Assembly: GCF_010206195.1 (NCBI RefSeq)
Contig: NZ_VIQT01000010.1
Location: 124,001 to 188,000 of the forward strand
Direction of reading: 5' to 3'
Origin: Anaerotruncus colihominis
GTDB taxonomy: Bacteria > Bacillota > Clostridia > Oscillospirales > Ruminococcaceae
DNA length: 64,000 nucleotides
The translations under genes were made by a program, and so were the position numbers. Shown one piece after another: positions 16,851 to 24,664 of the stretch (within the stretch, counting starts at the first letter, position 1; each line of letters starts with the position of its first letter). A model generated the notes under the pieces. The model was not told the DNA's origin and searched no databases. It saw only the letters and a program-made list of their open reading frames with translations.

Positions 16851-17372
16851 TCATTTCAGCTTTCGCCCGGCTTCCCGCAGCTGGGAAAGAAGCTCCTCCG
16901 ATTTGTTTTCCTTGCCATAGGCGGTGAATATCCCCATGTCCTCTAAGTGGAGATAGTTCAGGAAGGAACTCTGGTACTCATAAAAAGCGCCGCAGTAGAC
17001 ATGGTTGCTGCCGGAGCTGAGGATCAGTGCCGCTTTTTTCAGATTTTTGGGCTTATCCAGTGCATAGATACGGTTGATGGCGCACTGCAGCTGTCCTGTA
17101 AAGCTGTGGTAGTAGACGGGAGAAGCCAGCACAATCATCTTCGCTTCTTTCAAAACTGGATAAATCTCCTGCATATCGTCCTGCTGGATGCACCGGCCTT
17201 CACCCTTTGTGTGGCAGTATTCGCAGGCCAGACAGCCGGCGATCTTCTTTTTGCAGACCTCCACTACGGTCACATCGTGGCCTGCTTCTCTGGCTCCATC
17301 GGAAAAAGCAGCCACCATAGCTGCGGTATTGCCGCTTGGGCGGGGGCTGCCACTCAGTACCAATATTTTCAT
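16851..17372 (-). CDS. NADPH-dependent FMN reductase / iron-sulfur flavoprotein family
   Basis: 173 residues with a flavodoxin-like fold. The phosphate-binding loop of FMN is 'LSGSPRPSGNTAAM', and 'LASPVYYHSFTGQLQCAINR' is the conserved second loop. The cysteine set 'GCLACEYCHTKGEGRC' resembles iron-sulfur flavoproteins of anaerobes. It is first in a run with two ferredoxin-type aldo/keto reductases, so the three may form a small electron-transfer module. An operator-like inverted repeat overlaps its promoter. Confidence 0.85.
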   Translation of the reverse strand: MKILVLSGSPRPSGNTAAMVAAFSDGAREAGHDVTVVEVCKKKIAGCLACEYCHTKGEGRCIQQDDMQEIYPVLKEAKMIVLASPVYYHSFTGQLQCAINRIYALDKPKNLKKAALILSSGSNHVYCGAFYEYQSSFLNYLHLEDMGIFTAYGKENKSEELLSQLREAGRKLK

Positions 17373-17399
17373 AGGAAACCCTCTTGATGTGTTTTCTTA

Positions 17400-17439
17400 A
17401 TTTTATCACCTGGTAGTGTGGTAGGTCAAATACCTATCC
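17400..17439 (-). promoter_or_regulatory. promoter of the flavoprotein gene with an overlapping operator-like inverted repeat
   Basis: Minus strand: -35 TTGACC (17429-17424), 18-bp spacer, -10 TAAAAT (17405-17400). The inverted repeat GGTAGGT-CAAAT-ACCTATCC (17420-17439) covers the -35 box, as expected for a repressor or MerR/HxlR-type site. Confidence 0.45.
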
Positions 17440-17529
17440 TCAATGGATTGATATAACCGGAAAGCATAATCAATATATACTCCCGGACTTCCTTGAAAAG
17501 TGCAAGTGCACACTCCCTCATCCCTGTGC

Positions 17530-17635
17530 TACAATAGACCTGTATTTCAGGTAGGAGTGTGGCGCGGTCTCTTGTTCCGCCCAAGGTAAAGAAGACTGAA
17601 AAGTGGCCGGGATAGCTTCCCAGCCACTTTTTAGT
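17530..17635 (+). ncRNA. possible small transcript ending in an intrinsic terminator
   Basis: A TACAAT box (17530-17535) is followed by about 65 bases with no reading frame. A strong hairpin follows: AAAAGTGGC c GGGA tagct TCCC a GCCACTTTTT (17599-17633). The lack of a gene between start and terminator suggests a small RNA or the leader left by a deleted gene. No -35 box is convincing. Confidence 0.35.
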
Positions 17636-17726
17636 TTTCAGATTGAGTTTTTACCTCTTGCTTTGTCAATATAAGGCGGACACCATATCTTCCTTAAGTC
17701 ATCAACTTTGCGCTTTCGATAGGAAA

Positions 17727-17921
17727 TTATGAAGCAGCCCTGTCCTCCTCACCAGGCGCGCCTTGCTCCTGGCGAGCAACCTCAAAGAGCTGGCTCAGAT
17801 ACCCCCAAATAGTTTTGGAAACTTTCCCTGCATGGCGAATACTCTCAGCATGGCTGTTTTGGACATATACATGTATCAGCTTTCCGTTGATCCAGCCCTG
17901 CACCTTTAAGGGGATATTCAC
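17727..17921 (-). CDS. short hypothetical ORF in a decayed region
   Basis: 64 residues, beginning 'MNIPLKVQGWINGKLIHVYV' and ending 'GAPGEEDRAAS'. No family is recognised and no good ribosome site precedes the ATG. It lies in a stretch otherwise made of gene remnants, so it could be part of a lost mobile element gene. Confidence 0.3.
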   Translation of the reverse strand: MNIPLKVQGWINGKLIHVYVQNSHAESIRHAGKVSKTIWGYLSQLFEVARQEQGAPGEEDRAAS

Positions 17922-18067
17922 GCCGTATTAAAGATAGCCGAAAATCTGTTGTAACATCATCTGCTTTGTGACAGAGGTACAGCCATCGTTTGCATAGGCA
18001 ATCATTTTCTTTCAGTGAAAAGGGCTTTGAATTTCACTTATCATCATGGCTGATTCCTCCCGATACA

Positions 18068-18361
18068 TCATTTGTACGGCCTTTCTTCAAAAAGGTCGCA
18101 GGCCGGTTCAGTTTCTTCAATAAAGGACCAATAAGCGCTACAGACTCCTTTCTGGAATCGGACGCAGTTCTTGCAAATAGGGGATTCTGTTGTTGCTATA
18201 AACGGTGTTGGATCAAATCCAAAGTGGCCATAGAACCCGCTGAATAGATTTTCCGTCGCATACTTGTCGAGCAATTCCGGTTTGTCCAGAACCTCCGCAA
18301 TATGCTGAATCTGCTCAGTGCTTTCTATTGCCTTTTTACAGTACCGTCTTTGAACTTGCAA
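18068..18361 (-). CDS. hypothetical protein with a C-terminal four-cysteine motif
   Basis: 97 residues. The C-terminal part has 'CKNCVRFQKGVCSAYW' followed by 'EPACDLFEER', a Cys-x2-Cys-x6-Cys...Cys pattern that could bind zinc or iron. The N-terminal half is helical and charged. I do not recognise the family; short proteins with such tails occur in clostridial integrative elements. Neighbours are pseudogenes, so it may be a fragment. Confidence 0.45.
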   Translation of the reverse strand: MQVQRRYCKKAIESTEQIQHIAEVLDKPELLDKYATENLFSGFYGHFGFDPTPFIATTESPICKNCVRFQKGVCSAYWSFIEETEPACDLFEERPYK

Positions 18362-18389
18362 AGAGGTTTTATCGGGATGGCTGTTCCGG

Positions 18390-19005
18390 TATTCCGGCTG
18401 GAAACCGACTACAATCAGCAGGATGTGGAACAGCTTCGCATCCGTTGTGGTATCCTACTCCAATGGGGTGAAAAAAGGCGTATTATCCTTTCTCAGTTTT
18501 TTTGTGGGGAAACTCATCAGCGCTACTTTTCTGTGTATGACGGCCGCAGTGGTAAGCAGGCAGTTTATCAGCCAGGATGGGTACATTGGCAGCTTCAATC
18601 TCCGGCTGACCGCGCAGTTTGCCATGAGCGGCATCGGCGCCGTTCTGACGGTACGCTGGCTGCTGGAGCTAAAAAAGAGCATAATTCCTGCTGTGACTGC
18701 CACGACTGTGGAAAGCAAGAGGGCAAAGCAGGCGTCCTGCCCATGCTGTGCGCTGGACTGACCTATGGTTTCACTCCCTGCGCGCCGCTTCTGCTGATGA
18801 TTGGCTATTCCTTTACCTGGCCGGGGCCACGGGTGTGGCGTTCAGCCTGGCGAGCATGGCCAGCCCTGTGCTGCTGTTGACAGTGATTACCGGGGCGCTG
18901 TCCAAAAAGATGCGCCAGGAGATTCCTGGCTGTATCAAGTGGTTCCGGCTGGGTTCTTATTTGCTGTTGACGGTAATGCCGTTTCTGCTGAAAGGTTCTT
19001 ATTAA
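18390..19005 (+). pseudogene. broken CcdA/DsbD-like membrane protein (two frameshifts)
   Basis: Three reading frames carry consecutive pieces of one membrane protein. Frame 3 gives 'VLSFLSFFVGKLISATFLCM' up to about 18720. Frame 2 then gives 'VLPMLCAGLTYGFTPCAPL' with the GFTPCAPL motif of CcdA/DsbD-type thiol-redox transporters, up to about 18830. Frame 1 gives 'ATGVAFSLASMASPVLLLTV' and runs to the stop at 19003-19005. Together they resemble the cytochrome c biogenesis/CcdA family. Two frame changes mean it is not functional unless the sequence is wrong. Confidence 0.7.
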
Positions 19006-19047
19006 GGGAAGATATGCCTGTAAAGCCGATTCATCAAGTGTCCGTAC

Positions 19048-19066
19048 TGATACCTTTTAGGTATCA
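19048..19066. promoter_or_regulatory. operator-like perfect inverted repeat
   Basis: TGATACC TTTTA GGTATCA is a perfect 7-bp inverted repeat in an AT-rich stretch about 115 bp upstream of the acetyltransferase remnant and the following flavoprotein genes. Its size and place fit a repressor site. The cognate regulator is not in the immediate vicinity. Confidence 0.4.
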
Positions 19067-19179
19067 ATATCTATATTATATATGTATTTGATACTTTAAT
19101 CCGTTTCGTTTATGATAAAAGAGCAAAAAAGCCTTATAGGCAGCAGAGCGACTGCTAAGAAGAAAGGAAGAAATGATCC

Positions 19180-19596
19180 ATAACAATAGAAGAAGTGATT
19201 AGCGGATTTCGGGAAGGCGCAAAGGAAGACCCAGAACGGGACGCATACGCAAATGAGCTGTTTCAGGAAACAATTCGTATCGGAATGGAGCTGAACTGCC
19301 AATATCACACCCCGGAAGAGCTTCGGGAAATCATGGGGCGGCTGACAGGCCGGCCTGTGGATGATTCCTTCCGGCTGTTCCCGCTCTTCTATACCGACTT
19401 TGGGAAAAACATCCGAATCGGCAAGGATGTCTTGATCAATTCCGGCTGCCACTTCCAGGATCAGGGAGGAATTGAGATCGGGGACGGGACGCTGATCGGG
19501 CCTAATGTGGTGCTGGCTACCATCAACCACGACCTACATCCGGAAATGAACCGCATCAACGCACTGGATCGCGGCGAAAAGCACGACTGGTATTAA
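19180..19596 (+). pseudogene. sugar O-acetyltransferase remnant (maltose acetyltransferase family)
   Basis: The N-terminal 'FREGAKEDPERDAYANELF' type region and the start of the left-handed beta helix ('LINSGCHFQDQGGIEIGDGT', 'LIGPNVVLATINHDLHPE') identify the maltose/galactoside acetyltransferase family. About 138 residues remain of roughly 190-200; the chain stops just after the active-site His region. At the 5' end the frame begins with ATA ACA ATA GAA, where ATG is expected, after an AGAAAGGAAG ribosome site; a GTG at 19195 is the only other start. Loss of both ends indicates a pseudogene. Confidence 0.65.
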
Positions 19597-19615
19597 GAGA
19601 AGGGAGAACAAGAAA

Positions 19616-20167
19616 ATGAAGGTTTTAGGGATCAACGGCAGCGCTAGAAAAGACAGCAATACCGCCATCATGATAAAAAAGGCGTTTGAAGAACTGGAGA
19701 AAGCGGGCATCGAAACCGAGCTGATCCAGCTTTCCGGCGAGGTCATCCAGCCCTGTAAGGCTTGCTGGGCCTGCGGCGGCAAGGGGAACTGCGTCCATCA
19801 AAAGGACATCTTCCGGGAAGTTTTTGAGAAGATGAAGGCCGCAGATGGAATTATTCTCGGTTCGCCGGTCTATTCCGCCAACATCTCCGCCAATATGCAG
19901 GCGTTTCTGGAGCGGGCGGCGGTGGTATCGGATATGAACCGGGGGATGTTCCGGCATAAGGCCGGAGCGGCGGTGGCAGCGGCCCGCCGGGGCGGCGCCC
20001 TCAACGCCATCGACGCCATGAACCACTTTTTCCTCCTGCAAGAGATGTTTGTGGTCGGCTCATCCTACTGGGCGATGGCCTATGGCCGGATGCCGGGGGA
20101 AGTCGCAGAGGATGGCGAAGGGATGGAAACCATGACAAACCTTGGGAAAATATGGCCTATCTCTTAA
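19616..20167 (+). CDS. flavodoxin-fold NADPH-dependent FMN reductase, C-terminus frameshifted
   Basis: 183 residues. FMN loop 'INGSARKDSNTAIM', Cys motif 'PCKACWACGGKGNCVHQKD' and 'LGSPVYSANISANMQAFLER' place it with iron-sulfur flavoprotein/NADPH-dependent FMN reductases; it is related to the gene at 16851-17372. The end reads 'TNLGKIWPIS'. If one A is added to the AAAA run at 20147-20150, the frame continues as 'NLGKNMAYLLNCMAEGQGAK' and stops at 20199, overlapping the next ATG, which is the family's usual ending. So either a real one-base deletion or a sequencing slip trims the tail. Confidence 0.8.
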   Translation: MKVLGINGSARKDSNTAIMIKKAFEELEKAGIETELIQLSGEVIQPCKACWACGGKGNCVHQKDIFREVFEKMKAADGIILGSPVYSANISANMQAFLERAAVVSDMNRGMFRHKAGAAVAAARRGGALNAIDAMNHFFLLQEMFVVGSSYWAMAYGRMPGEVAEDGEGMETMTNLGKIWPIS

Positions 20168-20195
20168 ATTGTATGGCGGAAGGGCAGGGAGCAAA

Positions 20196-21014
20196 ATGAA
20201 GAGGATCATCGTTTTTCTGTTGTCAGTTGTAATGGCTGTCATCCTGGCGGCCTGTGGAACTTCCACATCTTCGGGAAGCTCCTCCCTGCCGCAAAGCTCT
20301 GCCCCGGAAAGCGTTTCCCTATCGCAAAGCCAGAGTGCGGTTTCAGAGAGTTCTTCCCAAAGCCAGGTGGCAGTTTCATCAAACAGCGCCGAGCCCTCCC
20401 CCGGCACAGAGGAACCATCGTCCAGCGCCATCCCCGAAGTGCCCCAGACTCCTTCCGAGGGATCGGAAGCTATTGGCGGCACGGAAACTTCCACAGCAGA
20501 GCCCGAAGAACAGGAAGAAGAAAAGGTGGATCAGAAAATTTTAGTCGTTTATTTTTCGGCAACCGGAACGACAGAACTTCTGGCGGAGTATGCCGCGGAA
20601 ATTTTGGATGCCGGACTGTATGAAATCATCGCGGCGGAGCCCTACACCGATGCTGACCTGGCCTATTACACCGGTGGCAGAGCCGACCAGGAGCAGGACG
20701 ACCCATCCGCACGCCCCGGTATTTCTGGCGGTGTAGAAAATATGGAGCAGTACGACACCATTCTGCTGGGGTACCCCATCTGGCATGGGCAGGCTCCCCG
20801 GATCATCAGCACCTTTTTGGAAAGCTATGATTTTTCGGGGAAAACGATTATCCCCTTCTGCACCTCCCACAGCAGCGGGGTGGGCTCCAGCGCCAGCAAT
20901 TTGTACAAGCTGTGTTCTGATACAACAAACTGGAGGGACGGAACACGGTTTGCCGGCAGCACATCGAAAGAAGAAATTACGGCCTGGCTGGATACCATGC
21001 TGCCCAACCGATAA
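20196..21014 (+). CDS. flavodoxin domain lipoprotein
   Basis: 272 residues. Lipobox ILAAC, a long Ser/Glu/Pro linker to about residue 110, then a flavodoxin domain (Flavodoxin_4 type) with 'ILVVYFSATGTTELLAEYAA' as the FMN phosphate loop, 'DTILLGYPIWHGQAPRIIST' and 'TIIPFCTSHSSGVGSS'. A surface-anchored flavodoxin suggests extracytoplasmic electron transfer. The start at ATG 20196 has GGGAG before it. Followed 17 bp later by the DUF362 gene. Confidence 0.88.
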   Translation: MKRIIVFLLSVVMAVILAACGTSTSSGSSSLPQSSAPESVSLSQSQSAVSESSSQSQVAVSSNSAEPSPGTEEPSSSAIPEVPQTPSEGSEAIGGTETSTAEPEEQEEEKVDQKILVVYFSATGTTELLAEYAAEILDAGLYEIIAAEPYTDADLAYYTGGRADQEQDDPSARPGISGGVENMEQYDTILLGYPIWHGQAPRIISTFLESYDFSGKTIIPFCTSHSSGVGSSASNLYKLCSDTTNWRDGTRFAGSTSKEEITAWLDTMLPNR

Positions 21015-21031
21015 AACAGGAGGTTTTTGAA

Positions 21032-22036
21032 ATGGCAGAGAAAAACCGCGCAACCTACATCCCCTATCAGGAGCGTTCTGGGGCGGAATCGGTGGTCTAT
21101 TTTACCAGAGATCTGTCCGCTGAGAGTTTGCGGAAAATCTATGACCGTGTTGGAGGAAGACTCTCTGGGAAGGTAGGGATCAAGCTGCACACTGGAGAGC
21201 AGCACGGCCCCAACATTATCCCCCGGCCTTGGGTAAAGGAGCTGGTCGATACCACTCTCCCAGGGGCCGCTATCCTCGAAACAAACACTTACTATGCGGG
21301 GGACCGTTACACCACCGAGCAGCACCGGAAAACATTGGAGGTAAACGGCTGGACCTTCTGCCCGGTGGATATTATCGACGAGGACGGAACGGTTTTTCTT
21401 CCTGTAAAAGGGGGAAAATGGTTCACCGAAATGTCCATGGGGAAAAATATCCAGAACTATGATTCCTTGCTGGTACTGACCCATTTTAAGGGCCATCAGG
21501 TAGGCGGCTTTGGCGGGTCAGGCAAAAACATCGGCATCGGCTGTGCAGATGGGAGGATCGGGAAGGCCATGATTCATACCACCCCCGGCTCAGAAGATAT
21601 GTGGGACATTCAAAAGGAAGAATTTATGGAGCGCATGACCGAATCGGCCAAGGCGGTGGTGGACTATTTCGGGGAGCATATTACCTTTGTCAATGTGCTG
21701 CGGAATATGTCGGTTTCCTGTGATTGCGAGGGGACCGCCGCGATACCCGTTGTGACGCCAAACATTGGCATTTTGGCTTCCCATGATATTCTTGCGGTCG
21801 ATCAGGCGTCGGTGGATCTGGTTTATGCGCTGAAAGAAAACGACCGCAAGGCACTGGTTGAGCGGATGGAAAGCCGTCACGGCCTGCGGCAGATGACCTA
21901 TATGAAGGAACTTGGTATGGGGAACGACCGCTACCAGCTTATCGACATCGATCATGAGGATACGGTGATTTCCTTGCAGGAGGCTGTCAAGGATGTGGTC
22001 CCCTTTACTGGCGATGAACCAGCAGCCAGATCATGA
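21032..22036 (+). CDS. DUF362 domain protein
   Basis: 334 residues without signal peptide. It aligns along its length with the DUF362 part of the lipoprotein at 343-1470, sharing 'THFKGHQVGGFGGSGKNI', 'VSCDCEGTAAIPVV' and 'ERMESRHGL'. There is no ferredoxin tail. DUF362 proteins are thought to be redox or metal-related, but this stand-alone form has no assigned reaction. AGGAGG precedes the ATG, and its stop overlaps the next gene (ATGA). Located between a flavodoxin lipoprotein and a transglutaminase-like lipoprotein. Confidence 0.85.
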   Translation: MAEKNRATYIPYQERSGAESVVYFTRDLSAESLRKIYDRVGGRLSGKVGIKLHTGEQHGPNIIPRPWVKELVDTTLPGAAILETNTYYAGDRYTTEQHRKTLEVNGWTFCPVDIIDEDGTVFLPVKGGKWFTEMSMGKNIQNYDSLLVLTHFKGHQVGGFGGSGKNIGIGCADGRIGKAMIHTTPGSEDMWDIQKEEFMERMTESAKAVVDYFGEHITFVNVLRNMSVSCDCEGTAAIPVVTPNIGILASHDILAVDQASVDLVYALKENDRKALVERMESRHGLRQMTYMKELGMGNDRYQLIDIDHEDTVISLQEAVKDVVPFTGDEPAARS

Positions 22037-22977
22037 ACATGAGGAAAGGCTTATTTTGTTTTCTTTTTACAGCATTTCTTCTGGCCGGATGTGCCCATTT
22101 GCCGGTGAATCAGGAAAATACCGTCTCTATGTCACCGCCAACGATTTCATCTGAAGCTGCTTCTAAAAATGAGATTTTTACAGATGAAAGTTTGGCAGTT
22201 GCTGAAAAGGAGCATCCATCGGATACCCTCCCCCCCTATCTGGAAAAATTGGTTTCCGATATTGTGGAGGAGATCACTACCCCCGCCATGAGCGAGTATG
22301 AGAAAACCAAAGCCGCCTTCGACTACATGATCACCCATGTGTCCATGGGGGAACCCATTGGCGCGGAGCTGTGGCGGATACACGGCGGCGGTGAAGAGCC
22401 AATCCCCTTTGTGGAACAGCGGGCGATAAGTCCCCTGCGCTTCGGGGTGGGGATGTGCGAGGACTACGCCGCCGCCCTCACTTTGCTTTTGCGCGGAATG
22501 GGGCTTTCGGCCGAATATGTCCCCGGCCTCACCTTTTCGGCGGAGGGCAACCTAGTAGACCACGCCTGGACGATGGTGCAAATCGACGGGACCTGGTATC
22601 ACCTGGACTGCCAGCTGGAGGACAACATCTCCCGCCGTGGCTCGGTACGGTACAAATACTTTCTCCGGGGTGATGCCACCCTCTCCGGTTCCCATCGGTG
22701 GGGACAAAACCTCATTGATGCCCGCCTGCTGACCGAGGAAAAAAACCGGGAACTGGCGGAAAATTTCTTATTTCCCGCTGCGCCCCAGGACTATCCTACA
22801 CCGGAACGGCTGACCATTGAGGAAACTTCTGCGCCAGATCTGGACGCCCTACAAAGGGAGGCGGATGGGGAGCTGGCCGCCTGGGAGGCTGAAAACGGCC
22901 CACTGCCGGAGATGACGCTGAATACCATTCCGCCGGTCTTTGGTCTGGAGGGCTATGGCCCGGCGGATGAAGGATGA
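22033..22977 (+). CDS. transglutaminase-like lipoprotein
   Basis: 314 residues. Lipobox LLAGC (Cys20). The transglutaminase/protease-like triad is visible as Cys142 ('GVGMCEDYAAAL'), His177 ('VDHAWTMVQ') and Asp192 ('WYHLDCQLED'), the order and spacing of microbial transglutaminase-like cysteine peptidases. The domain is preceded by a helical region with 'EYEKTKAAFDYMI'. In Gram-positives such proteins may act on peptidoglycan or surface proteins. It overlaps the upstream DUF362 gene by 4 bp and is in the run leading into dltA. Confidence 0.85.
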   Translation: MNMRKGLFCFLFTAFLLAGCAHLPVNQENTVSMSPPTISSEAASKNEIFTDESLAVAEKEHPSDTLPPYLEKLVSDIVEEITTPAMSEYEKTKAAFDYMITHVSMGEPIGAELWRIHGGGEEPIPFVEQRAISPLRFGVGMCEDYAAALTLLLRGMGLSAEYVPGLTFSAEGNLVDHAWTMVQIDGTWYHLDCQLEDNISRRGSVRYKYFLRGDATLSGSHRWGQNLIDARLLTEEKNRELAENFLFPAAPQDYPTPERLTIEETSAPDLDALQREADGELAAWEAENGPLPEMTLNTIPPVFGLEGYGPADEG

Positions 22978-22996
22978 TCTATAAAGGAGGATTTCC

Positions 22997-24133
22997 GTGA
23001 AAAAGTTGTTTGTTCTGCTGCTGGTGGGAAGCCTTTTGCTGGCCGCCTGTTCTTCGACGGAGGAGGAAACCGCTTCAACGATACCACAACCGCAGCCATC
23101 ATCGGCTATAACGCCCAGCGAACCGGAGCCCATTCCTGAATCGGAACCGGAGCCAGCGCCGGAGATCGACAACAGCTGGCAGCTTGACGCCCCGGAAAAC
23201 CACGGCGTAGATCCTGCGGTGTTGGAGCAGATGCACACAGCACTCATCAACGCACCGGTCTATGCGGTGGTGACGGCAAAGGACGGCGTGATTATCGACG
23301 AGTATTACCAGGCTGGCTATGATGAAACCAGCAGATATGCTTTTCATTCCGCCTCCAAATCAGTTACCAGCGCATTGTTTGGTATCGCTATGGAGGAAGG
23401 CTATATCGACAGCCTCGACGATCCTCTCTCCAAATATCTGCCCCAGGTGCTGGAACAGGAGGACATCCGCAAGCACGCCCTTACTCTGCGCCATCTGCTC
23501 ACCCAGACCTCCGGCCTGGAGTGGTATGAATGGGGCGGCAGTTACAGCAACTGGAATGAATTCCGTTCAGCCGAAAACTGGGTGGACTATATCCTCGGCC
23601 GGAATCTGGTCTATGAGCCGGGGGCGGTATTCAATTACAGCACTGGAAATACCCATCTGCTGGCGGCGGCGCTGGAAAACGCCACTGGCCGGCCTCTCAT
23701 GGACTATGCCAAAGAAAAGCTCTTTGATCCGCTGGGGATGGAGAGCGTCGTCTGGGGGACCGACCCCCAAGGAGTGGCCGATGGTGGCAACGGCATCGTC
23801 ATGACCGCGCGGGACGCCGCAAGGTTCGGCCAGCTCTTTTTAGAGGGCGGCGTTTGGAATGGGGAGCAGCTGATTCCCGCCGATTGGGTGACGGAATCCA
23901 CCTCGGTACAGAATGCCGGACCTGGGGACAGCACCGGCCAATATGGCTATCAATGGTGGGTGCGGCAGTTTGGCGGATATGACTGCTATTACGCATTTGG
24001 AGCCTGGGGGCAGTATATTCTTGTTGTCCCCGAGCTGAATCTGGTGACAGCCATCGCCAGCGAAGGCCCCCAGAACAGCTACGCCTCCCGCGCCTACTTC
24101 ACCGATTATATCCTGCCCGCCTGCGGGGCCTGA
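22997..24133 (+). CDS. serine hydrolase lipoprotein (beta-lactamase family, DltE/FmtA-like candidate)
   Basis: 378 residues from a GTG start after AAAGGAGG. Lipobox LLAAC (Cys18), acidic Pro/Glu linker to about residue 58, then a class C beta-lactamase fold: S118-A-S-K121 is the SxxK nucleophile motif, 'FNYSTGNTHLL' holds the second-motif Tyr and 'AFGAWGQYILVVPELN' fits the third-motif strand of NylB-like hydrolases. Known relatives near dlt genes are Lactiplantibacillus DltE and staphylococcal FmtA, which remove D-Ala from teichoic acids. Its place two genes before dltA makes a D-alanyl esterase role plausible; this is an inference. Confidence 0.88.
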   Translation: MKKLFVLLLVGSLLLAACSSTEEETASTIPQPQPSSAITPSEPEPIPESEPEPAPEIDNSWQLDAPENHGVDPAVLEQMHTALINAPVYAVVTAKDGVIIDEYYQAGYDETSRYAFHSASKSVTSALFGIAMEEGYIDSLDDPLSKYLPQVLEQEDIRKHALTLRHLLTQTSGLEWYEWGGSYSNWNEFRSAENWVDYILGRNLVYEPGAVFNYSTGNTHLLAAALENATGRPLMDYAKEKLFDPLGMESVVWGTDPQGVADGGNGIVMTARDAARFGQLFLEGGVWNGEQLIPADWVTESTSVQNAGPGDSTGQYGYQWWVRQFGGYDCYYAFGAWGQYILVVPELNLVTAIASEGPQNSYASRAYFTDYILPACGA

Positions 24134-24144
24134 AAGGAGTTCTT

Positions 24145-24648
24145 ATGCGGAAAAGTTTCTTGCTGCTCTTTTGTTCTATTGCGATGCTGCTGGCCTTTTC
24201 GGGCTGCAGGGGAACGGTAGCCGCCGGATTTTCCGAAAGCGACCTGGCCCTCACCGTCGCCGGAAAGGAATATCACACCCGGGATAACATCGAAACGGTG
24301 ATGGAAGTTCTGGGGGATGGCTACCAATACGCCGAGGGAAGATCCTGCGATTACGACGGGCTGGACAAAACCTACACCTACGAAGCCGCCACCTTCTACA
24401 CCAACCCTCTGACAGAGGGGGACTTGTTGGCGGAGATCTATTCGGAAAGCCCGGAGACCTCCACCTCCAAAGGAATTTCCCCCGGCGCAACAAAGGCGGA
24501 TGTGTTGGCTGCCTATGGCGACCCGACAGAGCAGGATGAATACATCCTCATTTACCGGGCCTCAGAGGAGATCGGCTCCCCCTCCCTCTGCTTTGAGCTG
24601 GAAGGGGACACCGTCACCGCCGTTTTTCTCACCGTAGACCCGGTGTAA
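24145..24648 (+). CDS. small hypothetical lipoprotein
   Basis: 167 residues with lipobox AFSGC. The mature part contains 'YHTRDNIETVMEVLGDGYQY' and 'ISPGATKADVLAAYGDPTEQ', a short helix-turn seen in SmpA/BLIP-like lipoproteins, where the 'Gx(T)xxDVxxxYGxP' piece recurs, and ends in a beta strand 'DTVTAVFLTV'. Function not recognised. AAAGGAG precedes the ATG. It lies 16 bp upstream of dltA. Confidence 0.7.
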   Translation: MRKSFLLLFCSIAMLLAFSGCRGTVAAGFSESDLALTVAGKEYHTRDNIETVMEVLGDGYQYAEGRSCDYDGLDKTYTYEAATFYTNPLTEGDLLAEIYSESPETSTSKGISPGATKADVLAAYGDPTEQDEYILIYRASEEIGSPSLCFELEGDTVTAVFLTVDPV

Positions 24649-24664
24649 GGGAGGGATGGCATCT

